Under the pieces are notes generated by a model. The model had not been told where the DNA came from. It saw only the letters and a program-made list of their open reading frames with translations, and searched no databases. From contig CP136061.1 in the NCBI GenBank assembly GCA_032622095.1, forward strand, positions 125,996,754-126,060,753: a DNA stretch of 64,000 bases, read 5' to 3'. The stretch comes from Siphonodentalium dalli. Its lineage: Eukaryota; Mollusca; Scaphopoda; Gadilida; Siphonodentaliidae. This document shows positions 48,933-60,729 of the stretch, piece by piece. Every line of letters begins with the position of its first letter. The stretch's first letter is position 1. Position numbers and translations under genes: made by a program.

Positions 48933-51900
48933 CTGTAATATGATATATGGAGTGTACAACCTGATTAACCCTTGCTATACTCATTGTGTTACCCCATTAA
49001 GTTATACATGTATACATTGCAATGGTGTGTTATTCGTTTGGAGGGGTGTTCATGATCAATTAGCAGACGACAGTCAGACGAATAGTTAACACAAGTGCTG
49101 AAAGAATTATATTCATTGGGGGGGGGGGGGGGGAGGTTCAGATAATAAATTCAACAAACTCGTCATTTGTTGAACTTATTATCTGAACATTTCCTAAGGG
49201 ATGACTCATCACCGAATAATTAGTATAGAGAGGGTTAATAGGCTAAGTCTGCTAAATTGCCATGCTGCTCTGACCTGCTGAATTAGCTAAGTTGTTGGCG
49301 CAAAATCTTGATGCTGTTGAGAAATGTACCTTTCTTTTTAAATCCAGATCACCTCTTAAATATATGTATCGAATGACCCGATATTTCGTTAAAATCATTC
49401 TGATCGTGATAATGAACTCGAGAACTTAATTTTACAGTTAAGAAACGACTACACCAATTCCGATACTATTGATGCGGATGATTCGATCTATACAATCCTA
49501 TAAAATCACAATTTCATATTAAAGAATCGTTGACAAGAGGATCGCATATGTATTATGAATGCCGGTAACAATTTAAAATATACAATGGACCTTGTTTTTG
49601 GCAGCCGATCTCTCGGACAATCATACGATCCGTGACAATGTCCATTTAATAATTTCCAGTTCATTTTACGACGACACTCACAATGATACACGATCTCGCA
49701 TGGCACTAAATTCAGTTAATCAAATATAAATCCCAAGATTTGTATATAAGATGGATGTTGGAAGTCTTCAGCGAACTATAGAAACTCCAACAATGAAGAC
49801 ACTGCATGCTATTAATATGAATACGAACCTTTTCTAAAGCTTCCAGAACATTATCGGGCATGTGGTCATTAATCATCGTTGGTGATATCAGAACCTCGTC
49901 AAAGTTGGTCGTGTCTGCCCAAATCGCTTGATATACAGGTCCATTCCTTCCACATATGAAGCTGGTAAGAAGTAAGTAATTAATTCAGCTTTACGTGAAA
50001 CAGTGAAATGTTTAAAGAGTTTCATCCAAGATACAAATCTTAGACGCAAACACCATTTCATTGAAGATAGCATATCAACAGTTAAGACATCCAGTGTTAT
50101 GAATGGTTTCAAAAATAGAATGTTTACAGTTCCGGAGTGGAAAGCGTGTTATAGTAAACAGACAAGAAAACTCGCCGTAATTTGAGGATACCAGGGAAAA
50201 CTATATCTGATAAAAGCGCACTCAAAGATTCCCAATTATGTCTACGTAATTTGGAATGAGGTATTAGATAGGTTGACAAATACACGAAATATTGATATAC
50301 CGGCTTCATATGCTCTGAAAAATACTTTCCGTGGTTACAGCCATTTTCCATTTTATGCACAGAAGTGAAACAGTTACTCTTTATTTCTATCATATCATCA
50401 ATAGACCTGTACGAAACGCTCTTTTCTGTTCCATACCGTGCAAATGGCTGTTGTTGTGTTTTTTTATCACAAACATACTATTCAAATGATATACTTTTAT
50501 GACTTCAATACGTCTTCCTGTGACATATAATGCTTGTAGTAAGGTTATTAAAAGTATTTATCGATCTATTTCGATACCGGGAAAAATTTAAAATCGAATA
50601 GCATTAGGTGTATTTTGGAGCGCAAACCGTTAAGCGGCTTTAAAGACACGGATGGCCTTCGATGCGGTTATTGCTGTTAATATATTCACATCCTTTAAAA
50701 CTAACATAAACAGACCAAATATGAAAATATAGCACGAATTTGTTCTTATACTAGTACCAGTATGTTATTGTCAAGTTCGTATGCTGTTGTGTAAACAAAG
50801 GCCAAATTAGGTTACAGTACAGTACGTAAAGAGTGTGTGATAAGCAAAACGCTCAACACCGTGGAAACCCCACTAAGTGAAACCCACATACCAGAATAGC
50901 GCTCGATAATCCTCGCCACTCAAGATTTCTGTGCTGAATGGGTCACCGTGAATCAGTCTCCCAAAAATGGTGCTGAGTGTTTTGCTATCGCACACTCTTT
51001 GCGTGCTGTATATAGACAAACGATTGCCTCACAAAACGTGCGTTTTGTGGATAATATCGCATTCTTACCATCATAATACTATAATATTAGTATATTCTTG
51101 AGGAAATTTTCCTAACTTGGTAACATTTATTTCGAAATTATAACCTACAACCAAGGTCATCCGTGCCTTTATTATGGCCAATTAATAGATTCGAATATAA
51201 ACAACGTAGTGTTTATCAGTTTTCACACTTAAAATTAAAACTTGAAAGACAAATGATAAGAAACGTCGATATAGTGATCGATAACGGAATGTCTATATGT
51301 GGACTACATATGTACTTGAATACATATTGTTGACTTAATATGTCAGTAAATAAAACCGATAATATATTATCCAATTCAATTACCACTCAGTACGTAACGG
51401 ATAATTTATTATCCAGTGCAAATACTGGGAAAATGCAGCAATCAACTAAGATAGCCGACAATTCCAACCACATCGACTGTACTATTTCAGAGAACACAAC
51501 ATTTGAATTACACGTACAATTGTAAAATTTTACTACTTTATTCGGGATGAATTATTGGGTGATAAACATACGACAATGGTTCCGCCAATGATATTCGTTT
51601 ATAACAATGACGCTCATTTCTGTCTATTTGGATATAAAATTTATGGAAACAACTATTTTTGGCATTATTATTTCCTGGTCCATACTGTTCCATGTCACTT
51701 TAAATGACCACGAAAAAAAATTACCTTTTCATTAAATTCCCTGTGCCAATGCATTATCTTATATATGCGAGTCGACCATAGGTCTCCTTGCATATATAAG
51801 AGAATGCATTGGCCTAACAATTTTTTATCATTATTTATAAATTTTTATTACATACTTTAACAATTTTTATAATTTTTTTATAATATTATCTTACATTCTA

Positions 51901-54900
51901 TAACAATCTTTTATCATTTTGTCTGATATTCTATTAACATTTTTATAATTTTTTCTTAGATGGTTTAACAATTTTATCTTTTTTTATCATTTTTTCTTAG
52001 TTTCTTTATCATTTTTTATCATTTTTATCATTTTTCTTACATTTTTTAACAATTATAAAAGATAATATAAAGTTCGTTAGGCCAGTGCATTCTCTTATAT
52101 ATACGAGGCGACATATGGTCGACTCGCATATAAGAGAATCCATTGGCACAGGGTTTTCGCGAAAAAATCAGGAAGCTCCCGTCATCAAAGGGTTAACAAT
52201 AGATAGAAGCAACGCTGGACTAAACAGAATTGTCCAGAACTAAACGCACCAGCAATCCTGTTTTGTTTTGTTTTGTGTGTGTGCGTGCATGTGGAGTGTG
52301 GAATGAGTTAACAGATAATCCTAAACGAACGTACCCTGATTCGTCTTGGTGTTTCCGTACAATATGGATTATCGTTCCCGGTGGAAACAATGGCCGATGT
52401 GCTGTCAGCCCAATCATCGAGTCACTTGGGTGAGCAGTGACGTCACGACCCCGTGTTCCGATCAGGACTTCTTCGTCCCTGTTCGCTTCAATGTCGTATT
52501 TCTCGGGGCAGCAACATAATAAGCTGTGTGTAATAATCTTCCACTGGAAAATGGCACAATATATCACCATATTAGGATATAACATGCAGGGACGTGGCTA
52601 ATCTCCCCAACAATGGAAATTCCAACTGCACCCCCCCCCCCCCCCCACCCCCGAACCAAACTCACCAGTTTGCCTAATTTCAGTTGCAGACCCCTCCCCA
52701 TTGGGATTTGATTTTCCCCATCTGGCACCTCACATGCGCTTGAATGGCAGGCTAATCTGAATTAATCAGTATTCTTTGACTGACCACCGCCCACCGGCCC
52801 GGCGGAACAAAATGATTAACTGGGCGGACCATGGCTTGGCCCAGTGATAAATATTCAGATTTGGTCTAGGCCGGGGTGAGAACATTTTGAAATCTGAACA
52901 TGAAAATTGCAAAATCCTAGCATCTAGACTGGCATCAAGCTTTTCATGTTTTGGACATTTCCAACCTGACAACCCCCCCCCCCCCCCCCCACGGTTGTAA
53001 AATTTCCAACTGATGGCCATTTCAGTCAAAACTTCAGGCCAAAGTAGAAAAATTTCCAACTATTAAATTGTTGGAAAATCAAACTATACGAGAAGAAATT
53101 CAACCTATTGTTGGTGTGAAATTTCCATCTAATGTTGAGTCAATTATTATTTTTCCAACTGTCGAAGCAATCCCCCCCCCCCCTCCACCCCACCCCCGTC
53201 GCCGCGTACCTGATAACACGTTGTACATGTGTATATTTCTTCCTGATGTGACAACAATTTATATCATACCAATAAGTAATACATAAGTAAGTCTATAAGT
53301 AATTTATTTATTTGATCACCACGATGTTGGAAAAGCAACCAGTTACTGCATGAGTATAATTTGTTGCATGCATGCATTTCAACCAAACATTCCTCACAAC
53401 TATAGACGTATATCATGTTGTATAGAATATATAGAATATGAGTGTGATGTTGGCACATATATGTGTGACTTATTTTCGCCAGAAACAACTCCCGAGACAG
53501 ATTATCAATTGATCAACGCAGGCCTATAATTGCGCATTCATATCACTATACTTGCGTATGTGTGATATATAGGGTATTATGCGTGACTCAAGATGATTTT
53601 CACATTGATTGTATCGATTATGTAGCCTAAATCATTCCGCTGTGTTTCCGATTATGACTGAGTTTAGACATATGCAGACATGTTCAAATACGTGCGTCAT
53701 ATATGCAAACATCTGCATGGGTAATTGAATCTTCGAGGTTTCGTGTTGATTGCTGCATTCCTTACCTTCGGCGAATCGCTGGCTTTTATCACATTTATCA
53801 GATCGGTTCGAAGAGATTCCATCTGAGATAGACCAATCCTGGAAATCAACGATCCATGCACAAGTTAATCTGTGATAATGTCTTAAAGATGGTATATCAC
53901 TTCCTAACAAGTTTTATATAGTTTCTGGTGTGTAAAACAATAAATAAGAATCGAAGACACCTGACCGGAAACGCGTATGTCAATTAAAGGTACTCAATCC
54001 GATTCGATGGTCCTCATATAATCAGATTCCAACAATAACAACAACAACAACATTTTTAGAAATGCCGCTTCAGTTATCATAATCGATTAATTGCCCAAAA
54101 ATAATGCTAGCCACTGTCAACTATAGTATAAAATTGCCAGAAACGTGTTATTTATCAACATGTTGTTCGACGAAATTTGGCGTTATTATCAACAGAAAGC
54201 CTCTTGATTTTAGAGTTATCCATCTTCATCCGCAAATTGGTCCGAGACCGTCGACTCGCCGACTGTGTACTGGGCCACTTATAATTCTCGATGTTGAAAA
54301 ATAGTAGATTTCAAAAATCGATATCTAATAACTCTGAGTTTTGATAGGTGGTTTCCTCGACTCGAATCAAATATTTGTTACCCCCGAATCCAAATAAATA
54401 GTAATTGAGGGGCGCTTAATCGGATTATGCATCTTTAATATTGATTTTATTTAGATTTGTTCTGTTATAATACACACAACCATTTGGAACAGTTATACAA
54501 GCATGTATGGTCTCTTTTTTGGAATAAGACCCAGGCAATTCGAGGAAACGTTCGGATCGTATCAAGAGGGAGAATTCTATCTCGTTAGCACTCTCCGTGA
54601 AGGCAAAATGGCATTTCGACTCAGGAATAAACCACTTTATTATGCCTTTATTGTTAATAATATACCAGATCGTCTGTTGTGTCTATACTTTATTGAAGAG
54701 GTATTTGTGGTTTTAAAATCGGGTTTTATAAAAATTATGTTGTTGTATTTGTGGCCCATCGACCATCTTTAAAATGCGATCTCCATACAAACGCTGGTGG
54801 GGTCATAAGGCACCGATTACATTCATAGCCAGCTTTTCAAATCGATCTCAAGTATAACTGGATTTCCGAGGGCGATCACATTAGCCAGTTTTTCATACTA

Positions 54901-57900
54901 GTTGGACACATCCCATTTTTGAGTAGTTGAATGAAAAAAACTTACATAAGGGAAGAAATATTTAAAAATTAGTTTATCATTTATATACCTATCAGGTTTT
55001 CGATCAATGTCGCGACATTAAATTACTCGAGGTTTATTCCTATACTTAATAAATGAACCCAGTTTTAGAGCATGACGTCGTCATGTTATAGTCATCATCA
55101 TATCGTGTCATAAAACGATGAAATTTGAAAAGCTTGCTACGCTATCCTTACAATGTTATGCATACCAGCGTAAACCTGTTTAAATTTTAGACACCGGCAG
55201 CGCTAACAAGATCTAATATTTACAGATTGAGGCCTGATCTCCGTCTGCTGGCATCACTAACATTGTTAACCATTTTAAAGAGCGTTCTGACCGAAAAGTG
55301 ATTTTAAGGATACGGGAGGCCTTAATTGGCGGTGGGTATGCTGTTAAAATATTCATCTCCGTCAAAAACCGCCATAAACAGAAGGAATAGTAAGATATAG
55401 ACAGACTTTGTTCTTATGTCAATCAGAAATATGGCATAAACAGTATTTTATTGTCAACTTTCCCCCCTTTGTTATGTAAACAAAAGCAAAAAAGTAACTT
55501 TTCCTGGCTTTTGTTTAGATCCGGATATGGTAAACATAAAGAGCGATATTTGTTACTGTTTTCCTGTTATGGAAATAATAAAGAGCGTTTATATCATGTT
55601 TGTGTGATTAACCAATAGATTTACGCTGCGTTATGTAAACAGAAGCACAACTTCTGTAACACGAGCAGTCTCTTGTTTAAGTACACCAGCGTACGTCTTA
55701 TTATGTTTGGCATATGAGCGGAACTGTATATATTTTGGTGTTCCTTCTGTTGATGGCGATTTGAACAAATATAAATATTTCTGCAACAAACGCCGCCTAT
55801 GCCTTTAAAGAGCATTTTTAAGAGCGTTTTTTTTATTTCGAAGAAGTTATTTTGAGGTGTTGTAAACTGTATCAGACAAATCCGTTATTTAGTCGAAAGT
55901 ACGTTATATAGAGAGATGTAGTAACTGTTCTGTTTGTCAACAATGTTAGTGGTGCCAACAGACGAAGAGCGGAATTAGAAAGAGATAGAAAGCTCAGATC
56001 TTGTTAGCGCTGCCAGCCAGGCCAAATTTGATACAAAAAAATCCCCAGGGAAGCGTATAATATCGGGTGAGCTATGAATGTGGACGGTTGTGAAAAGCTG
56101 GCCACACTTCCGATCGATTTGAAAAGATGACTACGAATGTGATCGGTGCCTTAATGTGTCAATAATCCCATCGGTGTCACAAAATGTATATTCGAAACAA
56201 AATTCACCGAATATAAGTTATATAGTCAGGTGATTGATATCGTCCGTTTGTCACGAGATTAATGCGAGCTTGGTTACGACCTCTGCACACCTGGGTAAAA
56301 TAATATTGCCCGATCTGATAACAGTGGCCAATATGCTATTACCGATCACAAGCCATAAAATTCTATATTGATTTTTCATTGCAATAATGCGAATCTGGAA
56401 GAAAAATGGGTTGCAAAACACTGACAGCATTTAATCATATCCCCACCGCCGATTTAATTATAATATGCATGCAGCGTTGCACATTAGGGTTGTAACGATA
56501 AACTGTGTCACGATACGATAGGAATCACGATACATGATCACTACATTAGTGTTCCCAAATGAATATGACCTGAATTATCAGAACAAACATGTTCGTAATT
56601 GGAGATGCAGTTCATGTTAAACTAAAATGCAGTTTAATAGTTAGTTAGATGAGTCAAATACACATAATAAACATGTACACTTGAGAGAACATAGCATGTG
56701 TTGCTCTTATATGCACATGTCCATCTTCAGAAATTATATGTCCTCTATTGTGATACACGTACACATGACACGATACGATGCGCATACCGTTTGAAAGTGT
56801 ATCGCGATAATTAAATCACCATGAATCGTTATGTTCAGCCATACTGCACATTTGTATCTCAAGCGCCAATTGCAAGAATTTGAATATTTGAATTTAAGCA
56901 AATGTGGTTTGTCAAATTCGCCAAGGAAAACGTCTCAGGAATAGCATGGCCACATCGGCAAAATCAGCTTTGATGGGCGGTAAAATCAGTGTACACTTTT
57001 CATCTAATGGTACGTTTCTTGTCAATGTTATACACACGGGGTAAGATAGCAGAGAATATAAGGTGAAATTCACTGATAAAGAATTCAGTATACCAACCGG
57101 GTCTCAAACCAAATGGACAGCAGACTAGAAAATATGGATTCTATTTTCATATGTGATTCATATACAGCTGAATAATTTAAAAATTAAATGGAATGTTACA
57201 CTCAAGAAGGCATTGAGCTGAAAGTTCTGCTAAATGAACATTGTTGTTTCTATATTGACAAAAATGTCCCTCATTTTGGACCATGCATGCACCTGAAGGC
57301 CAACATCAGTAATGTATCTGTAATGGACACCTTTCGTACAATGAACTGCTACTGATACGAAATACGAATAGGGTACCACGTCACTAAATTGTGTGTTCTT
57401 TCTGTCAGATGTCATTTTACCAGATCCGTAGATACTATTACGGTTTTGAGAACCCAAGCATGGGCACGCGAGCTTTGTGGCCAATTAACCACTATGGCTA
57501 TGATAACAACATAATTAAATACAAAATAATCGCGGCAAGTAGAAGCATATCACCTTACTGCGAGTGGCAAAAAGTTTGAACGGCACGATTTTCTCACAAT
57601 CGATCTCGTGGTCGTCAATTCTGCGAAAAGGTTTTGGACCATCCAAAACGTTTACGACTACTATTATAGCTATTCGTAATTGTTATCTGTAGTAGTTCAT
57701 TATGCGAAAGGTATCCAATGTATATGAAGTTAAATTCATTTTAACTCTTTCATGACGGGAGCATGGGGTTCATGACGGGAGCTGCGCTGGTGAAGCATTA
57801 AAAATCATGTACCAGTGCATTATCATATATATGCGAGTCTACCATTGGGAGCATCGCATATCTAAGAGAATGCACTGGCTTACAAGGTAAAGGTAAATAG

Positions 57901-59020
57901 TATTATCTTATATATGTGTAGCTCCCAATGGGAGACTGGCATATATAAGAGAATTATATAAGAGAATGAATTGACACAGGGTTTTAGCAAACTTTCAGGA
58001 AGCTCCAGTCTAAAATGTGTTTCTGATTAATTTGGCTAAACCCGCTAACCCACCTGGGGAGATGAGGGGAACTCTAAGTGTTTAGCACTTGTCTTTCAAT
58101 CCCCCTTGCTTTTATGTGTACTTTTTTAAACACATGTATATATGAGCAAATAAATATGTTTAAACCACATGATGATATTACCGAATTGTATTACTATCTC
58201 ACCCCCCCCCCGCAACATCATATACTACTGAACTCACCTCGGAACAACATCCTTAGCAACGACAACAGATGTTATATAAGACTTCGTTTCTTCCACACAA
58301 ATGTCACTAAAAAAAATATAGAAAAGTAGTGCGATGTGTTTTAAAACATAGCATATAATAAATCGTTTATTTACCAATGGATATACTCAAAATCCTCTCA
58401 ACTTTATTCACAAATTAAGTTGCTAGTTATTGATAAATTTGGTTGTATCCATCCGCGCTAAAAGTTAAAGTAATTCGGTAATTCGTGATGACAAAAAAAT
58501 GAATTTCCACTCGTGGCAGAGCCACTCGTGAAAATTCATTTGTTTTGGTCATCACTCATGAGATAATTTCCATATCAAAATAAAAAGTGTAGATATCCTC
58601 TATTTATTATATGTTAAGTAGTGTTTTTGCATCAGATAAAAACCGTTATCCGTCTAGTCAGATATCGATATCTCACTCGTATCCATCTGCGCTAAAAGTT
58701 ATTCGGTACATGAACGCCACGTTAGTGTAAACATATTTTTATTTCCAAATCCAAACATAATACACATAATACACAAATGACATAAATATACAACATATAA
58801 GAGATAATGTATGGAAATGAGGATCAGACAACAAGCCCGAGGGCTTATATGAAGTCTTCTCCTCTTTGGCGACATGCCCCTTCCCCAATAAGTGAGGGAG
58901 GGGTATCGATCAGACGGGAAATAATAGAAATAATATCTTTCAAAGGAGAAGTAACTAAGTTTAAGTTGGGATGGACACAGCGGGAAGATAGTGTTAGGGA
59001 TAGCAGGAGGCAGAGAGTGC

Positions 59021-59119
<99 letters not shown>

Positions 59120-60625
59120 TAATGAGAGGGAGAGTGAGAAAGTAGAGGGGACAGAGTTTTCAATAATTTAGTTCAACGTTCAACTCGCAAGTAGCAGCAC
59201 GTTGTATGGTTTAATTATGCACAGAACAACAACAGAATCCTTGATACCTAAGCTTTTCTTGGCGCATGTAGGATTCGTGTATTTAAAATGATGTTCAACA
59301 TTACATTGCATTTACGGATAAAGCATCATATAACGTAAGTGTAGGTTCTATAAATCCTCACCTTAAAAGGCCCCCTGGTGGTGAGTATGAATAACAGTGA
59401 AGAGTGGGAAATCTTTGTTTCATTAATATTGCTAAGATTGCAGCAGTACCCGCACCCAACGAGTGACCGACCAAAACAACGTCATAGTTCTTGACATCAG
59501 CATCCTTAGAAAATAGAAAAAAGGTCAAACGTTTTAAATAGCCATCTCTTAAAGCTATCGAAAGTGGTTCGCTGTCGTTACAGCTGGAAAATGACATAAA
59601 GTTTGTTAAACCAAGAAGAACATGAAAAATAGAAGGAATGTGTTCTTATTTCTATTATCAATAACCCTTCAATGATGAGATTGCGTACGTTGAAGCCATT
59701 GTTTACCAATATTATCGTTACAGGGAAGCCATTGTTGTGTTTTCAGCAACGAACAATAACTCTAAAATACAGATAGCGTTGATCACGATTAGTTGCAGTG
59801 CGCTGCGTTTTTCCTGATTATATTAATTACAACAGCAGTGGCGTTACGTTAAACGGGATGAAAGAGAAGATCACTCGATCTTTTCGACCATATGCAATTT
59901 TATTTGGATTCCACTATACGTTGATCAACTTGTTTTAGTTCTGGCAAAACATCTCATCTGATCTTTCACGAACAATGCAATTTTCCAATTACCATATATA
60001 ATTGACAGCTTGTCATAGGAATCCATGCTATGAATGCGCTTATACTATGTGTTTTTTAAATGAATCTATGGTAGGCCTATATATTGTGCATATATACCGT
60101 ATACCGTAAACTTTCGTTTTTAACAGTTCAAGTTGTTTCTTTTGAATAACTTTAGTCACATTTCATTCGTCCAAATCCAAACATACAACAAGTTATTCAA
60201 AGAAACTACTTGGACTGTTAAAAACGAATGTTCACGGTATACGGTATATATGCACAATATATACCATAGTTTCATTAAAAAAAACATAGTATAAGCCCAT
60301 TCATAGCATATAGTTTCCTATGACAAGGTGTCAATTATATATGGTAATTAGAAAATTACATTCGTCGTGAAAGATCAGATAAGACTTTTTTGCCAGAACT
60401 CAAACAAGTTGATCAAAGTATAGTGGAATCCAAATAAAAATCATAAGAACTGAAATATGTCACGTTATTGATACGCATTCTTTGACACCGTCAAAGGGTA
60501 ATTTTTTCCTGTGTTGTATATAGCTAAAATTCATATTAACTTACTGTCACACGAGAGAATGCGTGCTCTAAAATCTTCTGCTCCTCTATCTTCTTATCGA
60601 TATACACAGCAGCTTGAACCATTCC
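47439..60625 (-). CDS. DAGLA: Diacylglycerol lipase, alpha-like (3' part of the gene; 7 exons)
   Basis: A membrane lipase that cleaves the sn-1 ester of diacylglycerol to give 2-arachidonoylglycerol. Joining 60625-60545, 59504-59362, 58306-58238, 53838-53766, 52543-52335, 49961-49829 and 48932-47439 gives 2202 bases, or 733 codons plus stop. All introns are GT-AG and all phases agree. In this 733-residue fragment Ser42 (VGHSLGAGT), Asp94 (AKDVVPRIGLSQ) and His225 (SPTMINDHMPD) fit the class 3 lipase triad. Their spacings of 52 and 131 residues are close to those I recall for human DAGL-alpha. The long tail (237-733) supports alpha over the short-tailed beta form. The N-terminal membrane domain and the start are outside the window or lost at the gap. 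Confidence 0.93.
47696..47933 (-). repeat. Three in-frame peptide repeats in the DAGL tail
   Basis: Units TPSVQTQHSNDAQP.., TPLVTEVHTQHCNE.. and TPLVAEVHTQQHSD.., each ending near 'NASDM', 'TMSDL' or 'NASES'. The unit length is always a multiple of three. Confidence 0.8.
49136..49188. repeat. 23-nt hairpin in DAGL intron beside a G run
   Basis: Arms 49136-49158 and 49166-49188 match with one mismatch and a 7-nt loop. A run of about 17 G lies just upstream. Confidence 0.8.
49829..49961 (-). CDS. DAGLA: DAGL exon f with catalytic His
   Basis: 133 bases completing the Gly codon, then FICGRNGPVYQAIWADTTNF to NVLEALEK. 'NDHMPD' aligns with the catalytic His region of the family. Acceptor ..taccag, donor GTTCGT. 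Confidence 0.93.
50636..51180. mobile_element. Decayed MITE in DAGL intron
   Basis: 'aaagacacggatggccttcg' near 50640 and its diverged reverse complement near 51155-51176 form TIRs. The left half resembles 55270-55520. Confidence 0.5.
51721..52196. mobile_element. TTAA-type double-hairpin MITE in DAGL intron
   Basis: Same hairpin sequence as 26991-27390 near both ends (51744-51814 and 52080-52147) and a right end 'aaagggttaa'. The interior is an A/T-rich 'tttttatcatttt' filler. The left terminus is eroded. Confidence 0.7.
52335..52543 (-). CDS. DAGLA: DAGL exon e
   Basis: 209 bases, WKIITHSLLCCCPEKYD to HIVRKHQDESG, ending in a split Gly codon (GG|C). It has a Cys triplet and the conserved 'LFPPGTIIHIV' segment. 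Acceptor ..ttccag, donor GTACGT. Confidence 0.93.
52631..53185. repeat. C-rich repeat stretch in DAGL intron
   Basis: Three poly-C runs (about 52631-52646, 52973-52990, 53171-53182) alternate with 'aatttccaac' phrases. Similar 'aatttccaac' phrases occur at 25020-25230. Confidence 0.5.
53766..53838 (-). CDS. DAGLA: DAGL exon d
   Basis: 73 bases encoding the split Arg, then IGLSQMESLRTDLINVIKAS and DSPK. Acceptor ..ttccag, donor GTAAGG. It follows a 4.4-kb intron filled with repeats. Confidence 0.92.
54793..56176. mobile_element. 1.4-kb relative of the nested MITE, in DAGL intron
   Basis: The ends 'gctggtggggtcataaggca' and, inverted, 'caccgatgggattattgaca' carry the same 'gatcacattcgtagccagc' sub-repeats as 17171-17650. 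The interior has 'aaagagcgtt' motifs and no recognisable ORF. Confidence 0.65.
57325..57720. mobile_element. MITE with about 45-bp TIRs, copy B, in DAGL intron
   Basis: The left end 'cacctttcgtacaatgaact' and, inverted, the right end 'acctttcgcataatgaacta' form TIRs. The inner 'gtggcaaaaagtttgaacgg' is shared inverted with the copy at 26261-26703. Confidence 0.65.
57741..58010. mobile_element. Diverged TTAA-type hairpin MITE in DAGL intron
   Basis: Starts 'ttaactctttcatgacggga' and carries diverged hairpins of the 26991 family ('cttatatatg.g...catatataag'). It ends in 'cacagggttttagcaaac'. Confidence 0.55.
58238..58306 (-). CDS. DAGLA: DAGL exon c with catalytic Asp
   Basis: A 69-base exon too short for ORF calling. 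It encodes DICVEETKSYITSVVVAKDV and VP, ending in a split Arg codon (AG|G). Acceptor ..ttttag, donor GTGAGT. It was found because exons b and d needed a linking segment of this phase. Confidence 0.92.
58735..58985. mobile_element. Retroelement-tail fragment in DAGL intron
   Basis: Contains 'gacaacaagcccgagggctt', which is shared with repeat block A (31384). I recall this kind of sequence from bivalve retroelement 3' regions. It runs straight into the GA microsatellite. Confidence 0.5.
59021..59120. repeat. (GA)n microsatellite
   Basis: About 100 bases of ga with a few interruptions. On the minus strand it yields a Leu-Ser repeat frame that is not a gene. Confidence 0.95.
59362..59504 (-). 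CDS. DAGLA: DAGL exon b with nucleophile elbow
   Basis: Encodes DADVKNYDVVLVGHSLGAGT and on to SYSPPGGLL, with the last Ser codon split (AG|T). The GHSLG serine is the nucleophile. Acceptor ..tctaag, donor GTGAGG. Confidence 0.95.
59892..60443. repeat. 550-bp near-perfect palindrome in DAGL intron
   Basis: 59892-60160 reappears inverted at about 60180-60443, with roughly nine in ten bases matching by eye. Shared phrases include 'tatttggattccactatac', 'accatatataattgaca' and 'gaataactt'. The spacer is about 25-35 bp. It is probably a foldback MITE, lying between exons a and b. Confidence 0.85.
60545..60625 (-). CDS. DAGLA: DAGL exon a (first in window)
   Basis: 27 codons, GMVQAAVYIDKKIEEQ to AFSRVT, in phase 0 on both sides. 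Acceptor ..cacag, donor GTAAGT. It corresponds to the helix before the nucleophile strand. Confidence 0.9.
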
Positions 60626-60729
60626 CTGTGAAATAAATCGATACGTGACATCAAAGACGACCTGAGACTAAAAGGGAGCGATTTATCTTAAATGGACACA
60701 AGTCCAAGACCGTATAGTCGCCGTTTATT

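Noticed and set aside
54503-54772. 89-residue plus-strand frame (MYGLFFGIRPRQFEE...) in a DAGL intron
   Set aside because: Composition looks protein-like, but I recognise no family and it stops just before a MITE; kept as a possibility only.
58699-59163. 154-residue minus-strand frame with a long Leu-Ser repeat
   Set aside because: The repeat part is only the GA microsatellite read in frame; the rest is retroelement tail.
47439-60625. Assignment as DAGL-beta
   Set aside because: DAGL-beta ends soon after the lipase domain; here a 497-residue tail follows, and the catalytic-core wording is closer to alpha as I recall it.
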